NCBI GenBank assembly: GCA_933822405.4
Contig: CAKOGP040000446.1
Span: 244,737 to 308,736, forward strand
DNA length: 64,000 nucleotides
Direction of reading: 5' to 3'
Source of the DNA: Cylindrotheca closterium
Taxonomy: Eukaryota; Bacillariophyta; Bacillariophyceae; Bacillariales; Bacillariaceae
Shown here: positions 53,437 through 64,000 of the stretch, in pieces
How positions within the stretch are numbered: the first letter of the stretch is position 1
Layout of the letters: every line of letters starts with the position of its first letter
Position numbers and translations under genes: made by a program
Notes under the pieces: generated by a model
The model's database searches: none
What the model was told of the DNA's origin: nothing
The model's input: the letters and a program-made list of their open reading frames with translations, nothing else

Positions 53437-56400
53437 CAGATCCTTGCCTCAGTCCGAAAAGCAATCCAGCACTGCATTGCCCGCAGTGTTGTTGTTATTG
53501 CAACCACACTTGCCATCGGTGATCCAGACCTCAGTGAAACCAAAAGTTGCGATATCTATCAATTTATCTTTGACACTGCTGATGCTCAAACACCCCCTTT
53601 TCTCAAACATTCCGAATTTTCAAATGTAAATGCTGTCTATGACTGCATTTTTGCACTTGCTCATGCCCACACACCAGCCGAAACCGGAACAACTGCCTAC
53701 CGCTACGAAGCTGATCGCATCATGTATGCTGTGACAGCAACATCGCCAACTGTCGTTGCCTTTCAACATATCTTTCAAGCCCTCTTTGTTGACAGCTGGG
53801 ACACTTTTGAGAAACAAACTTCTACCATTGCCAACACCGAGTTGATGAAGAAGTTCATTGCTTTAGCTCGCGCAGAAACTTCTACTGCCACTACTGCAAT
53901 GGCCATTGCAGACCTAGACCTTACCAATCCTCAAACAGTCCAAGACATAATCAACCAACGTGTCAACGACCAGATTTGTGAGAAAACAAAGAAACTGGAA
54001 CAACAACTCCAGACAATCCAACGCTCTATGGTAAAAAACGATGTCAGAGGGGCCACTCGACCCGGCGCCTCGATCAAAAAGAAAAAGAGCACTCCCAACC
54101 GTCAACCATCTGCTTCCAACTCCGGCAAACAACAGCCAAAAACTGTCGCAAAAGCCGCCGCTGTCGTCGCAGATTCCTCCAAACGAAAATCCACCTCCAG
54201 AAAGAAATCATTGCAGAAAAACAAGCCATCTCGAAACAACAGCAGAAGATAGACCAACACTTGCGATCAACTATGATATCACGCTACGGCCTCTTTGCGG
54301 ACCCATCACAATCCCACCGAGTAACCTTACATAATCATATTTTATCACTTCCAATTGTTACTCTTGAATCTCGCCTTTCCAATGCTGCTTGCCACAACTT
54401 GTGCACAACAAAAAGCCCACCTCCTTTCATGCAATCTCTTCTCGGCTTGGGCTTGAAATTCTGTCCCCGTCCAGAATTCACCACCAGCCAGAGCCGCTTT
54501 TCTACATCCCTGGACCGTTTTGCGAAAGATCTTCAAACAAAGTGTTACTTTGCTGGCGAAGAGTCTGAGTGGACTCCAAAACAGCTTTATATTCGCAATG
54601 ACCAATGGCAATTAAAAGACCAAATGATCAATCGTGAGATTCAGGCCCGAATTGACTCCTTTCGCAAACGACTGAAGCCACTGTTCCGTCGCCGAAAAGT
54701 CTATTCAAACCTCACTCCCATCCAGCACCGTCTCCTCTCCACCCTCCGCCATCACCCTGATCTACTCGTCCTCAACTCTGATAAGAATCTAGGACCAGTG
54801 ATTTTGGAACGAGAAGTCTACGTACGCCGCTGCCTTACTGATCATCTTCTCACCCGGCCCTATCAACAACTTTCTCAGGAAGAAGCTGACAACTTCACCT
54901 CTGAAACGAGACACCTTCTCAAGAAATTCCTCACCGAGAACTCCTATGCCATCAGCAAAATGGACATGACATATCTTCGGAGATCTCTTGAGTCTGTGAC
55001 AGACCCCTATGCATACTTCTACGTCCTTGCAAAGATTCACAAGAGCCCTTGGAAGACACGCCCAATCGTTTCCGTCTCTGGAAGCTTGCTCTATGGCCTT
55101 GGCAAATGGCTAGACCAACAACTTCAGCCCCTTGTTAAGAAACTTCCTACCTACCTTTCCAGCTCATTCCAACTAAAAATGATTTGGACAACATGCATGG
55201 AACTGACTTCTCTCGCATGAGCCTCTTCACTGGTGATGTAGTGGCAATGTACCCCAGCATCGACCTTGAAGACGCCTTTCTTCGTATCCGCAACTTCTTG
55301 ACAACTTCCCCTCTCTGTGACAACGTCTCAGCCGACCCAATTCTGGTTGCCCTTGAAATAATCATGAAAAGGAACTGTTTCCGCTTTGGAGACACCTACT
55401 GGCTCCAAACAGACGGAACTGCAATGGGCACACCACCTGCACCCTCCTTTGCCATGTTGTACTATGGTATTTTTGAGATTGATCTACTTCAATCTTTTGG
55501 ATCATCTCTACACTACCTCCGCCGATACATTGACGACCAATTTGGCATTTGGATTCACCACCCAGATCCAGCCGTGGATCGCCAACGATGGGACGAATTT
55601 AAAGAATGTCAAGGCAACTTTTGCACTCTCAATTGGGACTTTTCTACCCTTCTGAAGACTGTCAACTTCCTTGACCTTACTCTTACTGTTGAACCCTTTC
55701 ATATTAACACCAAACTATATGAAAAACCACTGAACCTCCATCTCTACATCCCTCCTAACTCCGCCCGCACCTCTTCGGTGCGACTCAGGCTTGTCACTGG
55801 AGGAATCTTTCGCATTTTGCAACTCACTTCCAGAGACATTGACAAGAAACAATCTCTTGCTAAGTTCCATTCTCACCTCTTTGCAAGAGGCTACAAACTG
55901 AAGTTCCTTAACTCTGCCTTTGAGACAGCCCTTCAACAGTTCTCTAAGCCCCGCAAAGAACCTGTCACCCCTTCTTCAACGGACCATCTCTGCTTCCTAC
56001 ACCTTCCATTCCACTCGCGCGACCCATCTCAAAAAACCATTCAAGACGCCTTCCATACACAAGTCCTTCGCCCTATCTCTCGGTCAAAGACCTTTGGCAG
56101 AGCGTGCAATTTTGAATTGAGTCGCCTCAGCACCGACCGCGTGACATGGGAAGGCCTCTTCATCCAAACGCCCCTCCCACTTGTACCAAAGACTGAATTT
56201 GAAGATTACCTGTACAACATATGGAATCCTCACAATCGCAACCGGAATGGCCTCATTGTTGCATACAGCAGACCACCCAACTTGAAGAACTTACTCTTCC
56301 CACGTCATGTCGAATCAAAATGTCTTACTGCCCGAACAGTTTCAACCATCCAAGATGAACTCTTGGATCATACGCCAAGTACAGAGCCAAACTGACGACC

Positions 56401-56470
56401 ATACAGGCGTTTGCACAAATTTGACGCCTCCCTTAATTGAACCTTGCGTTTCACCTACATGAATATACCA
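53437..56470 (+). mobile_element. Nested Penelope-like retroelement, frameshifted
   Basis: Starts within the RT of the older element. The 5' frame (open from 53440, Met 53722, to 54252) encodes a charged N-terminal region; 54261-55220 and 55184-56395 encode the RT in two frames. Tail beyond the stop at 56395 is of uncertain extent. Confidence 0.55.
54261..56395 (+). pseudogene. Penelope-like reverse transcriptase, one frameshift
   Basis: N-terminal half 54261-55220 (LNSDKNLGPVILEREVYVRR, YFYVLAKIHKSPWKTRPIVS) and C-terminal half 55184-56395: SLFTGDVVAMYPSIDLEDAF (motif A), QTDGTAMGTPPAPSFAMLYY (motif B), YLRRYIDDQFGIW (motif C, YIDD), VNFLDLTLTV, LYEKPLNLHLYIPP. The KIHK and late LHLYIPP segments are typical of Penelope-like RTs. 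The halves are separated by a one-base shift at a run of five A near 55176. No GIY-YIG endonuclease motif is recognisable at the C-terminus, so it would be an endonuclease-less type if complete. Confidence 0.65.
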
Positions 56471-56760
56471 AATCTTCACTTAAGGACTGAGGATGATAGC
56501 TACACCGTCGAAACAACCACGCCGGCTTGCTTGCTTTTTGAATCGCCAACGAAAAGTCCAAAACTCTTGCCTTTTGCCCACTTGTCTTGCCGCTGATGAA
56601 GCCTCGGCGAAAGCTACTTTCTCTTCAATAGCTTCGGTCAAGACCGGCCTTTTCTTGGATAACTTCATTAGATTCTATTTTACCCTCACAAGATTGCACC
56701 TCACACTCTCTCCCTCAACCCCAACTCTAGGTTGGACAAGACTCCCACTGCCGCCCCCTC

Positions 56761-57818
56761 TTGGCATGCCGCCTAAACCACACTTGTGCGTGGGCTGCCA
56801 GAAAGGGTTCAGCCGCAAGGAGATTGAGACGCGGCTTCAATGCACATTTTCTGCAAAGGGATTTGGCCGATTCCGTGCCTGTGGCTCCACCTATCACCGT
56901 GACTGCTTCTGAGCTGGGAACCCTTGAAGACTCGCCGCCTCCGTGATGAAGGCTTGACCTTCCCCCACCATGCCACCTGGCCCAACTTTGTCTGTGAAGC
57001 CTGCACTGTGCAACAGTACCCGCAACATGAACTAGTTCGTGCCAATGACCTCCTCCTCTTGATGTTGGAACGAGTCAGGATGCTACAAGTCAGAACTGAG
57101 TATCATCCGTCAGTTTGAGACCAATTTTGCCATCCAAGTTCTGAAGCCCACCGCTCTGCTGGAGCCTCCTTCCGGACCTGATATCCCCCTCATGTGGTGT
57201 CAGGAATGGTACAGCCTCCGCCATTCCACCAAGAAGCACAACCGAGGTGCACAAACTCCCATCAGCTTTGGCACAGTTCAAGCCCTCCGATCGGCAGCTT
57301 CCCAGTGGCTATCTCTGGACTCCCTCAACACTCCGCAAAATGCGTACATGTCACAGGACAACAAAGTTCTCTACCAAGATTGTCGACCGACGGATAGTTT
57401 GTCATTCCACTTGTTCGCAGAGGGAATGGTAGCACGCATGGGTGACTACTCCAGGCCTTCTGTGGCCCTCTTGGATCGCCACATTCAAGCTCTGGGTCGC
57501 TTCTTGGACCGCCAATTCCATGAAGCCACTTCTAACGTCCAATGCCAAGACATTGCTCTGGCGGGGCTAGCTAACCTGGTCCTTTGGCTGGGTTGGCTTT
57601 GCTCAGCTGAATGCTTTGGCCTCAATTGGGAAGACTGCTCCATTCTGGAGCCTGAGGATTATGGGCAGGCGGACCTCCCAAGGAACTGTGGTATGGTCAC
57701 CTTCCGACTTAAACCAGTGACTAAATCACATCGGAAAAGAAAGTCAGGTCCCATTGGTTGGCTTGCTTGTGTCACATTAGGACATGGCTCCGTCTGCTTA
57801 TGTCACGTGGCCACGTGA
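56761..57818 (+). pseudogene. Zinc-finger + tyrosine-recombinase-like region of DIRS-like element
   Basis: Frame 1 (to 56912): LCVGCQKGF ... LQCTF ... CGSTYHRDCF, a PHD/treble-clef-like Cys/His set; it continues after a shift as PNFVCEACTVQQ and LLLLMLERVRML. A further shift leads to 57118-57818: FGTVQALRSAASQWLSLDSL, LANLVLWLGWLC with SAECFGLNWEDC, and TFRLKPVTKSHRKRKSG. The latter resembles the recombinase core of diatom DIRS-like elements, where I expect an Arg at the Cys of GWLC; that change (TGC for CGC) would remove the catalytic Arg. At least two frameshifts. Confidence is for family and decay, less for the exact residue. Confidence 0.55.
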
Positions 57819-57903
57819 TTTTTTCGCAGCCATTCGACTGGAACCTTTTCATATTTATTTTTGCCTCTGTGCTAATGTCACCTTCGCCATGCGAAAAAAT
57901 CAC
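57804..57903. repeat. Palindrome and 14-bp inverted repeat at element end
   Basis: CACGTGGCCACGTG at 57804-57817 is a perfect palindrome. GTGATTTTTTCGCA (57815-57828) is exactly reverse-complemented by TGCGAAAAAATCAC (57890-57903), leaving a 61-nt loop. Located just after the recombinase-like region, where DIRS-type elements carry complementary/terminal repeats. Confidence 0.7.
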
Positions 57904-58109
57904 CTACTACCTGTCATTTTGGGACACGGTCTAGCCACCATGAACCATCCACTGAGTGTCTCAATACCACCTTCACCCTGTCATTTTTGCATTTCCAGCA
58001 TCATCTATTGTCACATGCTCAAAGTGATTATGTGATGACTACAACAATTGAAATATCACAATGACAGTATGATAATATCAACTACTTGTATTACCTACTT
58101 TTCACTAAT

Positions 58110-59662
58110 CTATTCGTCTTCATCCTCATATGCTGTTACAATGTGCTGCTTTGCCTTTTTGCGCCTTTGTTCAGAATCCCCTTCCAATCCTCTCCAGTGA
58201 TTCATGATTATGTTTTCCAACTTCCTGGTTTCTACTAGCTTTTTCCTTGCCGTACTTACCATCTGTGCTAACTCATTGAAACGATTGATGCCACCATTAT
58301 CCCATCCACCTGCAACCATCCCCTTTTCACTGCCAGTGTACCTGCCACCCAGTGAACGCATGCGTTTGCGTTTCAGTCCTTGATCTTCAGTGGTGTCACT
58401 GCTGGGCCATTCTTTGGCCAGTGCCTTCCACCGTTCCACGTAGTTCTCCACCATCAGAAGTCCAAATGCTTCATCCGTGACAGTGAAAGCATTGCTCAAC
58501 CCAAATTGACATCTTGCATCACCATAATACTTAGTGACATCTGCATTGACAGATGGCAAGATGCGATCAATGAAGTAGAGGAAGGAATCATAGTTGTCCT
58601 TTCTATTGTCCCTCACCTTTCCGTCATCATCTGCATAGTCTCGGTAGTTGGTCACAAGGCTAGCTTCCAAGTTTTGGGGCACAACCCCCTCCTTCCAGTC
58701 ACCTAGTATATCCAACAAAAGAAGCGGGTGAGATCCAGGCTTTTGTCACACAACAGTGGAAACATGAATACTCACTGATAAATTTCTTTTTGGCACTGTT
58801 TTGACAGTTGTTTCTCAGCATTCTCAGTCTCTCTCTCAAACTTGATTGCCACTCGCTGGCAAACACATCTGTATCCACACCCTCTGGTAACAGGACATAA
58901 CTTTTCTGGACTGCCTTGGTGCATTCCCGCACTCCCTTCTCTTCAGTAGTAGGGAACTTAATGCGACGGAAGGTATGTAGCTTCACAAAAGCATAAAGAC
59001 CCTTTTTAATTGCGTCTTGGTTTTGCGGTAGCTTCATGACCAAGATCTGCTCTTGCTTGTCCATTGAGCGATTGGAATTTGTAATGGTAGTGTTTCCAGG
59101 GGAACAAGCGCTTCTGGCAGCACTCACTGTTCTCGGAACCACCTGACACGGCAGTTGTCTTCCTTGTGCCTGAAAAAATCTCTCCAGAAGATTCTCCATG
59201 TGCTGGAACCTGGCTTCAAAAGCATTAGCTGCCGCAGCTCCTCTTGTTGGAGTTGTTGTTTCATTTGTGGTTCTGCCACTTGCCACAACTGCCATAGCTG
59301 TGGTTGCAGTTGCGGTTCTTGGTGAGGTCGTAGTCCCACTACGGGCGTTAGGTGAAGGAGACAGACAGGACTCATCATCCTCATCCTCATCCTCGTTGCG
59401 CTCAAGGTCCTCATCACTGCTCACACTTGAATCATCATCATATACCTTTTCCTTTCTCCGAGACTCCCCTACAATAAACAAAGCATGCTGTTGTTACTTC
59501 AATGTTTAGCAATCACATTCTGATACTAGTAATTCAAAAAAACTCACGGGTTTGTCTTGGTGGGGGCTTTGCTGGTGTTTCAGTGGTTGAAGCTATCTTC
59601 TTCTTGCTTCCATTGCCCTTCCCTTTGCTTGGTGCCTTCTTGCTCCTTGCCTTGTTTCCCAT
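58110..59662 (-). CDS. Unrecognised nuclear-type protein J, copy 1
   Basis: Exons 59662-59548, 59468-58776, 58702-58110; 466 aa. N-terminus is strongly basic (MGNKARSKKAPSKGKGNGSK), then an acidic Ser/Asp/Glu tract (SSVSSDEDLERNEDEDEDDE), a Thr/Ala linker, a helical segment (FEARFQHMENLLERFFQAQG), an alpha-rich region, and a C-terminal RYTGSEKGMVAGGWDNGGIN then RFNELAQMVSTARKK motif. Basic and acidic tracts suggest a nuclear or chromatin protein. I do not know the family. Its place beside retroelements and exact duplication raise the possibility that it travels with a mobile unit, but no transposase motif is visible. Confidence 0.75.
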
Positions 59663-60546
59663 TGCTCAATGTTTTAGATATGTGTGCTGTGAAATCTTTC
59701 TATCGATGGTCTAGGCTGGATTCAGTTGAAATGTACATGGCCCTGGTAGTACTAAAAGTAGCATTGTCATTATCGCGTACACTGCCCGGTCTGGCCTCTG
59801 TACCAGGAAGTGGTTCCGTCCGGCACTATCGTACCGGGTCCGACGTACAGGACCCGTTTTCTGCCATGCCAATGGCATTGCATGGACTTCGTTCTTCTTT
59901 TGCAGCACCTACCTTTATCCGAGTCTCTACAAACAACGCCTGGAAGGTGACCCCCTTCTGCTACCTTTTGATGGTACCCCTTCAAATACCAAAGAAAGTC
60001 GCTTCTGGTCCCTCCACTGCTACCGCCGCGGTGGCTGCTCCCATGTCTCCCGAGGAGAGATTTGCGGTGGTCGCCGTCTCACAATTGCCTCTGAAACCCA
60101 GGTCTACGAACATAGGCGTTGGCGCCTAATGGAAACCTCGTGAACGAGTCAAGATCACCATATACTGTCACTGAAGTGCCAGTTGCTTGGGGGGAAGAGC
60201 AGTGTTTGTGGGTTGTACATCCACAAAGGCAGAGGGGGAAAGAAAAGGATGCAGGATTTATATCTTGCGGAGACTTCAAGTTCGTGGACTCTTCGAGTTG
60301 GAACTCTTCGAGTTCTACTCTTCGAGGCCCGAATCTGTGTCTCACCCGGATCGGAACCCGGAAAGCCTGCGTGGGCTAGGACAATATCTAGCCACCAATT
60401 ATGAAACGAGATGTACAACTCCTAACCACGTTGGAGAGTGGGATCACAAACATGCTCAAAGTGATTATGTGATGACTACAACAATTGAAATATCACAATG
60501 ACAGTATGATAATATCAACTACTTGTATTACCTACTTTTCACTAAT
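59663..60546. other. Intergenic within the 2437-bp repeat
   Basis: About 880 bp upstream of J copy 1 (repeated at 62100-62983). A plus-strand frame at 59557-60129 overlaps J exon 1 in antisense and has no recognisable features. Contains the unit junction at 60451/60452. Confidence 0.5.
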
Positions 60547-62099
60547 CTATTCGTCTTCATCCTCATATGCTGTTACAATGTGCTGCTTTGCCTTTTTGCG
60601 CCTTTGTTCAGAATCCCCTTCCAATCCTCTCCAGTGATTCATGATTATGTTTTCCAACTTCCTGGTTTCTACTAGCTTTTTCCTTGCCGTACTTACCATC
60701 TGTGCTAACTCATTGAAACGATTGATGCCACCATTATCCCATCCACCTGCAACCATCCCCTTTTCACTGCCAGTGTACCTGCCACCCAGTGAACGCATGC
60801 GTTTGCGTTTCAGTCCTTGATCTTCAGTGGTGTCACTGCTGGGCCATTCTTTGGCCAGTGCCTTCCACCGTTCCACGTAGTTCTCCACCATCAGAAGTCC
60901 AAATGCTTCATCCGTGACAGTGAAAGCATTGCTCAACCCAAATTGACATCTTGCATCACCATAATACTTAGTGACATCTGCATTGACAGATGGCAAGATG
61001 CGATCAATGAAGTAGAGGAAGGAATCATAGTTGTCCTTTCTATTGTCCCTCACCTTTCCGTCATCATCTGCATAGTCTCGGTAGTTGGTCACAAGGCTAG
61101 CTTCCAAGTTTTGGGGCACAACCCCCTCCTTCCAGTCACCTAGTATATCCAACAAAAGAAGCGGGTGAGATCCAGGCTTTTGTCACACAACAGTGGAAAC
61201 ATGAATACTCACTGATAAATTTCTTTTTGGCACTGTTTTGACAGTTGTTTCTCAGCATTCTCAGTCTCTCTCTCAAACTTGATTGCCACTCGCTGGCAAA
61301 CACATCTGTATCCACACCCTCTGGTAACAGGACATAACTTTTCTGGACTGCCTTGGTGCATTCCCGCACTCCCTTCTCTTCAGTAGTAGGGAACTTAATG
61401 CGACGGAAGGTATGTAGCTTCACAAAAGCATAAAGACCCTTTTTAATTGCGTCTTGGTTTTGCGGTAGCTTCATGACCAAGATCTGCTCTTGCTTGTCCA
61501 TTGAGCGATTGGAATTTGTAATGGTAGTGTTTCCAGGGGAACAAGCGCTTCTGGCAGCACTCACTGTTCTCGGAACCACCTGACACGGCAGTTGTCTTCC
61601 TTGTGCCTGAAAAAATCTCTCCAGAAGATTCTCCATGTGCTGGAACCTGGCTTCAAAAGCATTAGCTGCCGCAGCTCCTCTTGTTGGAGTTGTTGTTTCA
61701 TTTGTGGTTCTGCCACTTGCCACAACTGCCATAGCTGTGGTTGCAGTTGCGGTTCTTGGTGAGGTCGTAGTCCCACTACGGGCGTTAGGTGAAGGAGACA
61801 GACAGGACTCATCATCCTCATCCTCATCCTCGTTGCGCTCAAGGTCCTCATCACTGCTCACACTTGAATCATCATCATATACCTTTTCCTTTCTCCGAGA
61901 CTCCCCTACAATAAACAAAGCATGCTGTTGTTACTTCAATGTTTAGCAATCACATTCTGATACTAGTAATTCAAAAAAACTCACGGGTTTGTCTTGGTGG
62001 GGGCTTTGCTGGTGTTTCAGTGGTTGAAGCTATCTTCTTCTTGCTTCCATTGCCCTTCCCTTTGCTTGGTGCCTTCTTGCTCCTTGCCTTGTTTCCCAT
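60547..62099 (-). CDS. Unrecognised nuclear-type protein J, copy 2
   Basis: Exons 62099-61985, 61905-61213, 61139-60547; the 466-aa product appears identical to copy 1, introns included. Both copies are intact, so either the duplication is very recent or the assembly has repeated one locus. Confidence 0.75.
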
Positions 62100-62868
62100 T
62101 GCTCAATGTTTTAGATATGTGTGCTGTGAAATCTTTCTATCGATGGTCTAGGCTGGATTCAGTTGAAATGTACATGGCCCTGGTAGTACTAAAAGTAGCA
62201 TTGTCATTATCGCGTACACTGCCCGGTCTGGCCTCTGTACCAGGAAGTGGTTCCGTCCGGCACTATCGTACCGGGTCCGACGTACAGGACCCGTTTTCTG
62301 CCATGCCAATGGCATTGCATGGACTTCGTTCTTCTTTTGCAGCACCTACCTTTATCCGAGTCTCTACAAACAACGCCTGGAAGGTGACCCCCTTCTGCTA
62401 CCTTTTGATGGTACCCCTTCAAATACCAAAGAAAGTCGCTTCTGGTCCCTCCACTGCTACCGCCGCGGTGGCTGCTCCCATGTCTCCCGAGGAGAGATTT
62501 GCGGTGGTCGCCGTCTCACAATTGCCTCTGAAACCCAGGTCTACGAACATAGGCGTTGGCGCCTAATGGAAACCTCGTGAACGAGTCAAGATCACCATAT
62601 ACTGTCACTGAAGTGCCAGTTGCTTGGGGGGAAGAGCAGTGTTTGTGGGTTGTACATCCACAAAGGCAGAGGGGGAAAGAAAAGGATGCAGGATTTATAT
62701 CTTGCGGAGACTTCAAGTTCGTGGACTCTTCGAGTTGGAACTCTTCGAGTTCTACTCTTCGAGGCCCGAATCTGTGTCTCACCCGGATCGGAACCCGGAA
62801 AGCCTGCGTGGGCTTGGACAATATCTAGCCACCAATTATGAAACGAGATGTACAACTCCTAACCACGT

Positions 62869-64000
62869 TGGAGAGTGGGATCACAAACAAAAATAATAAT
62901 TATTCGAATTCAATTGAATGAGTGTTTTGTAATTAAAAAAGTGCATCACATTGCAATAATCCGGTCGCATTAAAGGAGACAAGAGCAACCACCGACAAAC
63001 ATTTCCAACCCAAAGGTTCTAAAGAGCAAGCAGTGCAACCATGGAGGCAAAGATAATGCTGACATGATTGACAAAGGCGGCACTCGATTCGGTTGGTGGA
63101 GTCCCTCTGGGTGCTGGGGCATCGGTTGGAGCTGTCACTGGGGACATGGTAGACGGGCACTCGCTAAAGGATCCCGAAAGAATGACCTTGTCAATCCCAT
63201 GGAACATAACATCAGATTCTTCGTCCAATTGGTCGGCAAGAATGACCATGGCGTCATTTACCATCACCATTCCAGTCATTTCATGGCCCGCTAAACGACG
63301 CCCACCCATATCGCCTTCCACCCACATGACACGGACCTTAGTTCCAGCCAAAGTATCGAGAATAACGCATCCAGCTTCTTTTACTTGTGCAGCTGTGTGG
63401 ATACCTGGAACAATGTGTCCGAGCAACAACTGCGATTTGGGGCGAAGAAGAAAAAAAGAATCCATCATTAGTACATACCATGACGTCAAAGAAGACTGCA
63501 AGACGAACGTAAGTGCACTTACCTCGACTTCTCTCTCGGCAGCATCATCACTGTAAAATGGATATTCATCAAGAGAGTAAAATGCCTCGTCGGTTGGTCC
63601 GAAAAACGCTGTGTATCGAGAATAGTATCAATTAGTCAAATGTTACATGTCAAGAAGAGGAGAAAGAATATCTTCAGAGCACTTACTTGCACTTGATGCA
63701 AATGCCGCCACTGCCGCTTCAGTGACTTGTTGGTCATAGTAGGACGTGAGATATCCAACTACACTATACGGATCTTCAAAACAGGGTTCATATTGTCCAT
63801 CAAAAGCAAAATTGCCATCAATACCATGCAAGACTCCAAAGTTACCAAGAATGTCGGCCTGCACAAGGGGGATTCCATTGACGGTGATTTGCTCAGTAAC
63901 ATTGTCGTATCTGAAACTGACCATGGACCCCCCTTCCGTGAAAAATTCCATGCACTCTGAATCAAGGATCCACTGTGCATCAATGGTGTCAAATGCAATG
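62869..64000 (-). repeat. Second copy of the FAS1 gene H 3' segment
   Basis: Matches 43103-44234 at a constant offset of 19766 bp without indels. About six substitutions lie in the first 200 bp and almost none after. It continues beyond the window. Confidence 0.93.
63019..64000 (-). CDS. Secreted FAS1 protein I (copy of H), partial at right edge
   Basis: Last three exons only: over 64000-63687, 63608-63523, 63429-63019. They encode the end of an internal FAS1 domain, TFFGPTDEAFYSLDEYP, and a terminal domain with GGRRLAGHEMTG, MVMVNDAMVILADQ, FHGIDKVILSG and the stalk/tail. Two residues differ from H (FVNHV for FFNHV, SMVALL for SMFALL). Open reading and splice sites are intact, so it is likely a real gene or an allelic copy of H. 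Confidence 0.82.

Larger units (their letters stand above)
48725..57830 (+). mobile_element. Decayed DIRS-like (tyrosine-recombinase) retroelement
   Basis: Plus-strand modules in order: gag-like acidic/coiled-coil protein, a Cys/His cluster, a methyltransferase-like region, reverse transcriptase, then a zinc-finger and tyrosine-recombinase-like region. No DDE integrase or LTRs are seen, which together with the recombinase points to a DIRS-type element. Many frameshifts break the reading frames, and a second retroelement is inserted at about 53437-56470. Not expected to be active. Confidence 0.65.
58015..62888. repeat. 2437-bp tandem duplication (two units)
   Basis: Units 58015-60451 and 60452-62888 match essentially base for base. 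I noted only a GCTAGG/GCTTGG difference near 60376/62813. Each begins ATGCTCAAAGTGATTATG and ends TGGAGAGTGGGATCACAAAC. The unit carries one gene plus about 0.8 kb of flank with a short CTCTTCGAG repeat (60289-60325). Confidence 0.93.

Noticed and set aside
55160..55200. Programmed -1 frameshift between the two RT halves
   Set aside because: The A run is only five long and does not form a canonical slippery heptamer in the zero frame; a plain indel is simpler.
59557..60129. 190-codon plus-strand frame, duplicated at 61994-62566
   Set aside because: Overlaps exon 1 of gene J in antisense, has no domain features; duplication simply follows the 2437-bp unit.

Overview
The window is nuclear DNA from a eukaryote, most likely a diatom or close stramenopile. 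Nearly every gene is interrupted by short introns (about 60-190 bp, GTAAGT/GTGAGT donors and CAG/TAG/AAG acceptors) that splice back into frame. One phosphohexomutase pair starts with a signal peptide followed by Trp in a plastid-targeting-like context (CAA|WTF). HSF-type factors, helicase-associated-repeat proteins and DIRS-like retroelements, all present here, are familiar from diatom genomes. Species cannot be named from sequence alone. Exon models were built by hand; every junction set was checked for reading-frame consistency.

Layout. 1-1081: partial helicase-associated-repeat gene (minus). 1789-9280: two paralogous genes joining a parallel beta-helix to two fasciclin (FAS1) domains, separated by a duplicated promoter block, an assembly gap and an LTR/gag-like insertion. 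9501-14941: tandem pair of six-exon, probably plastid-targeted phosphohexomutases (minus). 15383-19377: ordinary metabolic/transport genes (mitochondrial phosphate carrier, FAHD1-like hydrolase, bestrophin-like channel). 19759-47065: a cluster of nine secreted FAS1 proteins, five on plus then four on minus, meeting tail to tail at 32.2-32.4 kb, broken by LTR remnants and one HSF-type gene. 47454-48341: MDP-1-type HAD phosphatase. 48725-57830: a decayed DIRS-like tyrosine-recombinase retroelement with a Penelope-like reverse transcriptase nested in it. 58015-62888: an exact-looking 2437-bp tandem duplication carrying an unrecognised three-exon gene. 62869-64000: a second, near-identical copy of the 3' end of the last FAS1 gene, cut by the window edge.

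The dominant theme is a FAS1 family expansion. Twelve FAS1 genes or gene parts (one incomplete at the right edge, plus a 5' stub at 4323) carry roughly 40 FAS1 domains. Most of the cluster proteins have a signal peptide, 1-6 tandem FAS1 domains and a C-terminal hydrophobic tail preceded by a Ser/Thr/Pro/Ala-rich stalk, as expected for GPI-type surface anchoring. Their FAS1 domains share a variant signature (FGP in the first conserved motif, HGI in the second) and a Cys pair per domain. The same phase-1 intron sits just before the first motif in all three architectures, so domains are exchangeable modules. Domain duplication, gene conversion, a probable stop-codon loss and loop expansion are all visible. 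A role in cell-surface adhesion or matrix is inferred from the family and was not shown here.
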